Position numbers and translations under genes: made by a program. The notes under the pieces are model-generated. The model made no database searches and was not told the DNA's origin. It worked only from the letters and a program-made list of their open reading frames with translations. From Pelomonas sp966111775 (lineage in GTDB: Bacteria; Pseudomonadota; Gammaproteobacteria; Burkholderiales; Burkholderiaceae_C): a DNA stretch of 64,000 nucleotides. Positions within the stretch are counted from its first letter, which is position 1, and each line of letters begins with the position of its first letter. Positions 62,879 through 64,000 of the stretch are shown one piece after another. The stretch is taken from positions 1 through 64,000 of the forward strand of contig CBHWBD010000006.1 in NCBI GenBank assembly GCA_966111775.1, read 5' to 3'.

Positions 62879-63649
62879 TCAGGAGCCCAGGCGCGCCACC
62901 GTCAGCGAGAAGCGGTGGGCGTCGCGGGTGGACGGGGAACGGCTTTCGCCGGCATCCGCCAGGGCGCCCAGGAAAGCGCCGCTCAGCGAGGCCGACAGCA
63001 GGCCGCTGAACAGGTTGAGGGCGTTCTTCAGGAAGTCGCCGGCGCGCTTTTGCGTGCTGGGGTCGAGGCCGGGGTTGAGGTGCTCGTCGGTCTTGTTGAT
63101 ATAGGCCTGGTCGACCTTCTGGATGTTGCCGTTGCCGTCCACGGCCAGGAAGCCCGAGCCTGCCGGATTCTCCTGAAGCACATTGCCGTCCTTGTGCGTC
63201 CAGTCCAGCACCTGACCCCAGCCGGCGGCCTCGTCGATCTTGAGGTCGCCGACCTTGTTGGTATCCACGCCGCTGATCTCGACGCCGTAGTCGCCATTCG
63301 TGATGGCGACCTTGCTGGCCAGGGTCATGCCGTTGCCGGCATTCCACGGCGTGGTCTCGATGGTGACCTTGGTGCCGTCCTCGAGCTTGAAGGTCGTGGT
63401 GCCCCAGAAGTCGAAGGCGTGCTTGCCGTCGATGTCGACGTGCGGGTCGCCCCAGATGTTGTAGGTCTCGCCGGTGTTCTTGTTGTAGATGTTGACGTTG
63501 TTGTCGTCGCCGGCGGTGATGCGGTAGTTGTCGTTCTCGAACACGGCCTTGCCGCCTTGCATGCTGGTGCTGGCGTGGCTGGGGTTGGTGTTCGGCACGC
63601 AGGACATGGCGGTCAGCGAGGTGCTGCTGGCCGTCTGGATGGTGGTCAT
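62879..63649 (-). CDS. DUF1521 (MIIA) autocleaving protein, NopE-like candidate effector
   Basis: 256 residues, no Sec signal; the N terminus MTTIQTASSTSLTAMS is Ser/Thr-rich like type III secreted proteins. Residues about 36-155 are the DUF1521/MIIA domain, with GDPHVD at 67-72; in Bradyrhizobium NopE1/NopE2 this site is cleaved after the Asp in the presence of calcium. HAFDFWGTTTFKLEDGTKVTIETTPW and GMTLASKVAITNGDYGVEISGVDTN are diagnostic phrases. The final 50 residues are hydrophobic then Arg/Ser-rich. A T3SS-type box in a near-palindrome lies 114 bases upstream. Confidence 0.85.
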   Translation of the reverse strand: MTTIQTASSTSLTAMSCVPNTNPSHASTSMQGGKAVFENDNYRITAGDDNNVNIYNKNTGETYNIWGDPHVDIDGKHAFDFWGTTTFKLEDGTKVTIETTPWNAGNGMTLASKVAITNGDYGVEISGVDTNKVGDLKIDEAAGWGQVLDWTHKDGNVLQENPAGSGFLAVDGNGNIQKVDQAYINKTDEHLNPGLDPSTQKRAGDFLKNALNLFSGLLSASLSGAFLGALADAGESRSPSTRDAHRFSLTVARLGS

Positions 63650-63712
63650 GGAGTTCTCCTCGTGGGTGTGTTTCAGTCGCCCGGCGATTGAATTCGCAGT
63701 CGCCGGGGCCCG

Positions 63713-63763
63713 CCAGCTGCGGCCGCCCGCAATTCGGGGCAGCCGCAGCTAGGGTCGGCCGCA
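63713..63763 (-). promoter_or_regulatory. T3SS-type box copy 4 inside a near-palindrome
   Basis: Arms CCAGCTGCGGCCG (63713-63725) and CAGCCGCAGCTAGG (63740-63753), imperfect, same 14-base spacer as copy 3. Box TGCGGCCGACCCTAGC (63748-63763, minus strand). It precedes the DUF1521 gene. Confidence 0.6.
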
Positions 63764-63780
63764 GGCCATACTCCGCTCCC

Positions 63781-64000
63781 ATGCCCCGTTATGTCGCCCT
63801 GCTGCGCGGTGTCAGCCCGATGAACGCCAAGATGCCGGAACTCAAGCGCTGCTTCGAGGAGGCCGGCTTCACCGATGTGAAGACGCTGCTGAGCAGCGGC
63901 AACGTCGCCTTCTCCACGGCGCGCTCCGCGTCACTCGCGACGCTGCAGCACCGTGTCGAGAAGGCGATGCTGGACGGCCAGGGCCACAGCTTCATGACGC
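63781..64000 (+). CDS. DUF1697 protein, 3' truncated by window end
   Basis: First 73 residues only. The opening MPRYVALLRGVSPMNAKMPELKRCFEEAGFTDVKTLLSSGNVAFST matches the DUF1697 signature (LLRG...M.EL...GF..V.T...SGNV.F). Small cytosolic protein of unknown function. It diverges from the DUF1521 gene. Confidence 0.85.
   Translation, partial: MPRYVALLRGVSPMNAKMPELKRCFEEAGFTDVKTLLSSGNVAFSTARSASLATLQHRVEKAMLDGQGHSFMT

Overview
The window is very GC-rich DNA, estimated by eye at about 70 percent, with dense codon-biased genes, long antisense open frames, a PEP-CTERM protein, a tartrate-utilisation operon and an injectisome locus. This points to a betaproteobacterium of the Burkholderiales, most plausibly the Roseateles/Mitsuaria/Rubrivivax group. 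That placement is inferred from gene content and was not confirmed by any search.

Layout. 1-9040 holds a truncated DUF4397 gene, a nuclease-like protein, a DUF3857/transglutaminase membrane protein, a DUF1801 plus CWC pair, an NTF2-like gene divergent from a TetR regulator with two copies of a palindromic operator, and an EamA exporter followed by an acyl-CoA ligase. 9165-16715 holds a PEP-CTERM protein, a small membrane protein divergent from an MmyB-type regulator with a perfect palindrome between them, a secreted zinc metalloprotease, and a LysR gene divergent from a fatty-acid-hydroxylase/SRPBCC fusion. 16728-22933 is a tartrate operon: LysR regulator, divergent MFS transporter, tartrate dehydrogenase, glycerate kinase, pyruvate kinase. 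An MFS/XRE divergent pair follows.

24.7-31.4 kb is an accessory stretch. Its base composition is visibly less GC-rich, intergenic DNA is degenerate, and it carries a 1293-residue propeller protein with a His/Asp-rich tail plus several small orphan genes.

From 31.5 kb to 63.6 kb the window is dominated by a non-flagellar type III secretion system. One long minus-strand operon, in Ysc-like order with most genes overlapping by a few bases, encodes a lytic transglycosylase, SctV, C, D, F, I, J, K, L, N, O, P, an unknown protein, a soluble histidine kinase, a FixJ-type response regulator, SctQ, R, S and T. SctU is divergent on the plus strand, followed by a FliO-like gene, which is unusual for an injectisome. 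Around this core lie likely substrates: a LysM/amidase protein, a glycine-rich protein whose C terminus matches the needle-like subunit, a LysM/RES-like protein, and a DUF1521 protein with the GDPHVD autocleavage signature of rhizobial NopE effectors. Five loci share a 5' element (TGCGGCCAACCCTAGC-like), two of them inside large near-palindromes, which suggests a common regulon. A block of three propeller paralogues and secreted hypotheticals (54.9-60.5 kb) sits inside this region. No classical YopB/YopD translocators or SctW gatekeeper were recognised in the window.

The last 220 bases begin a DUF1697 gene that runs off the end. No rRNA, tRNA, CRISPR array or intact transposase was seen.
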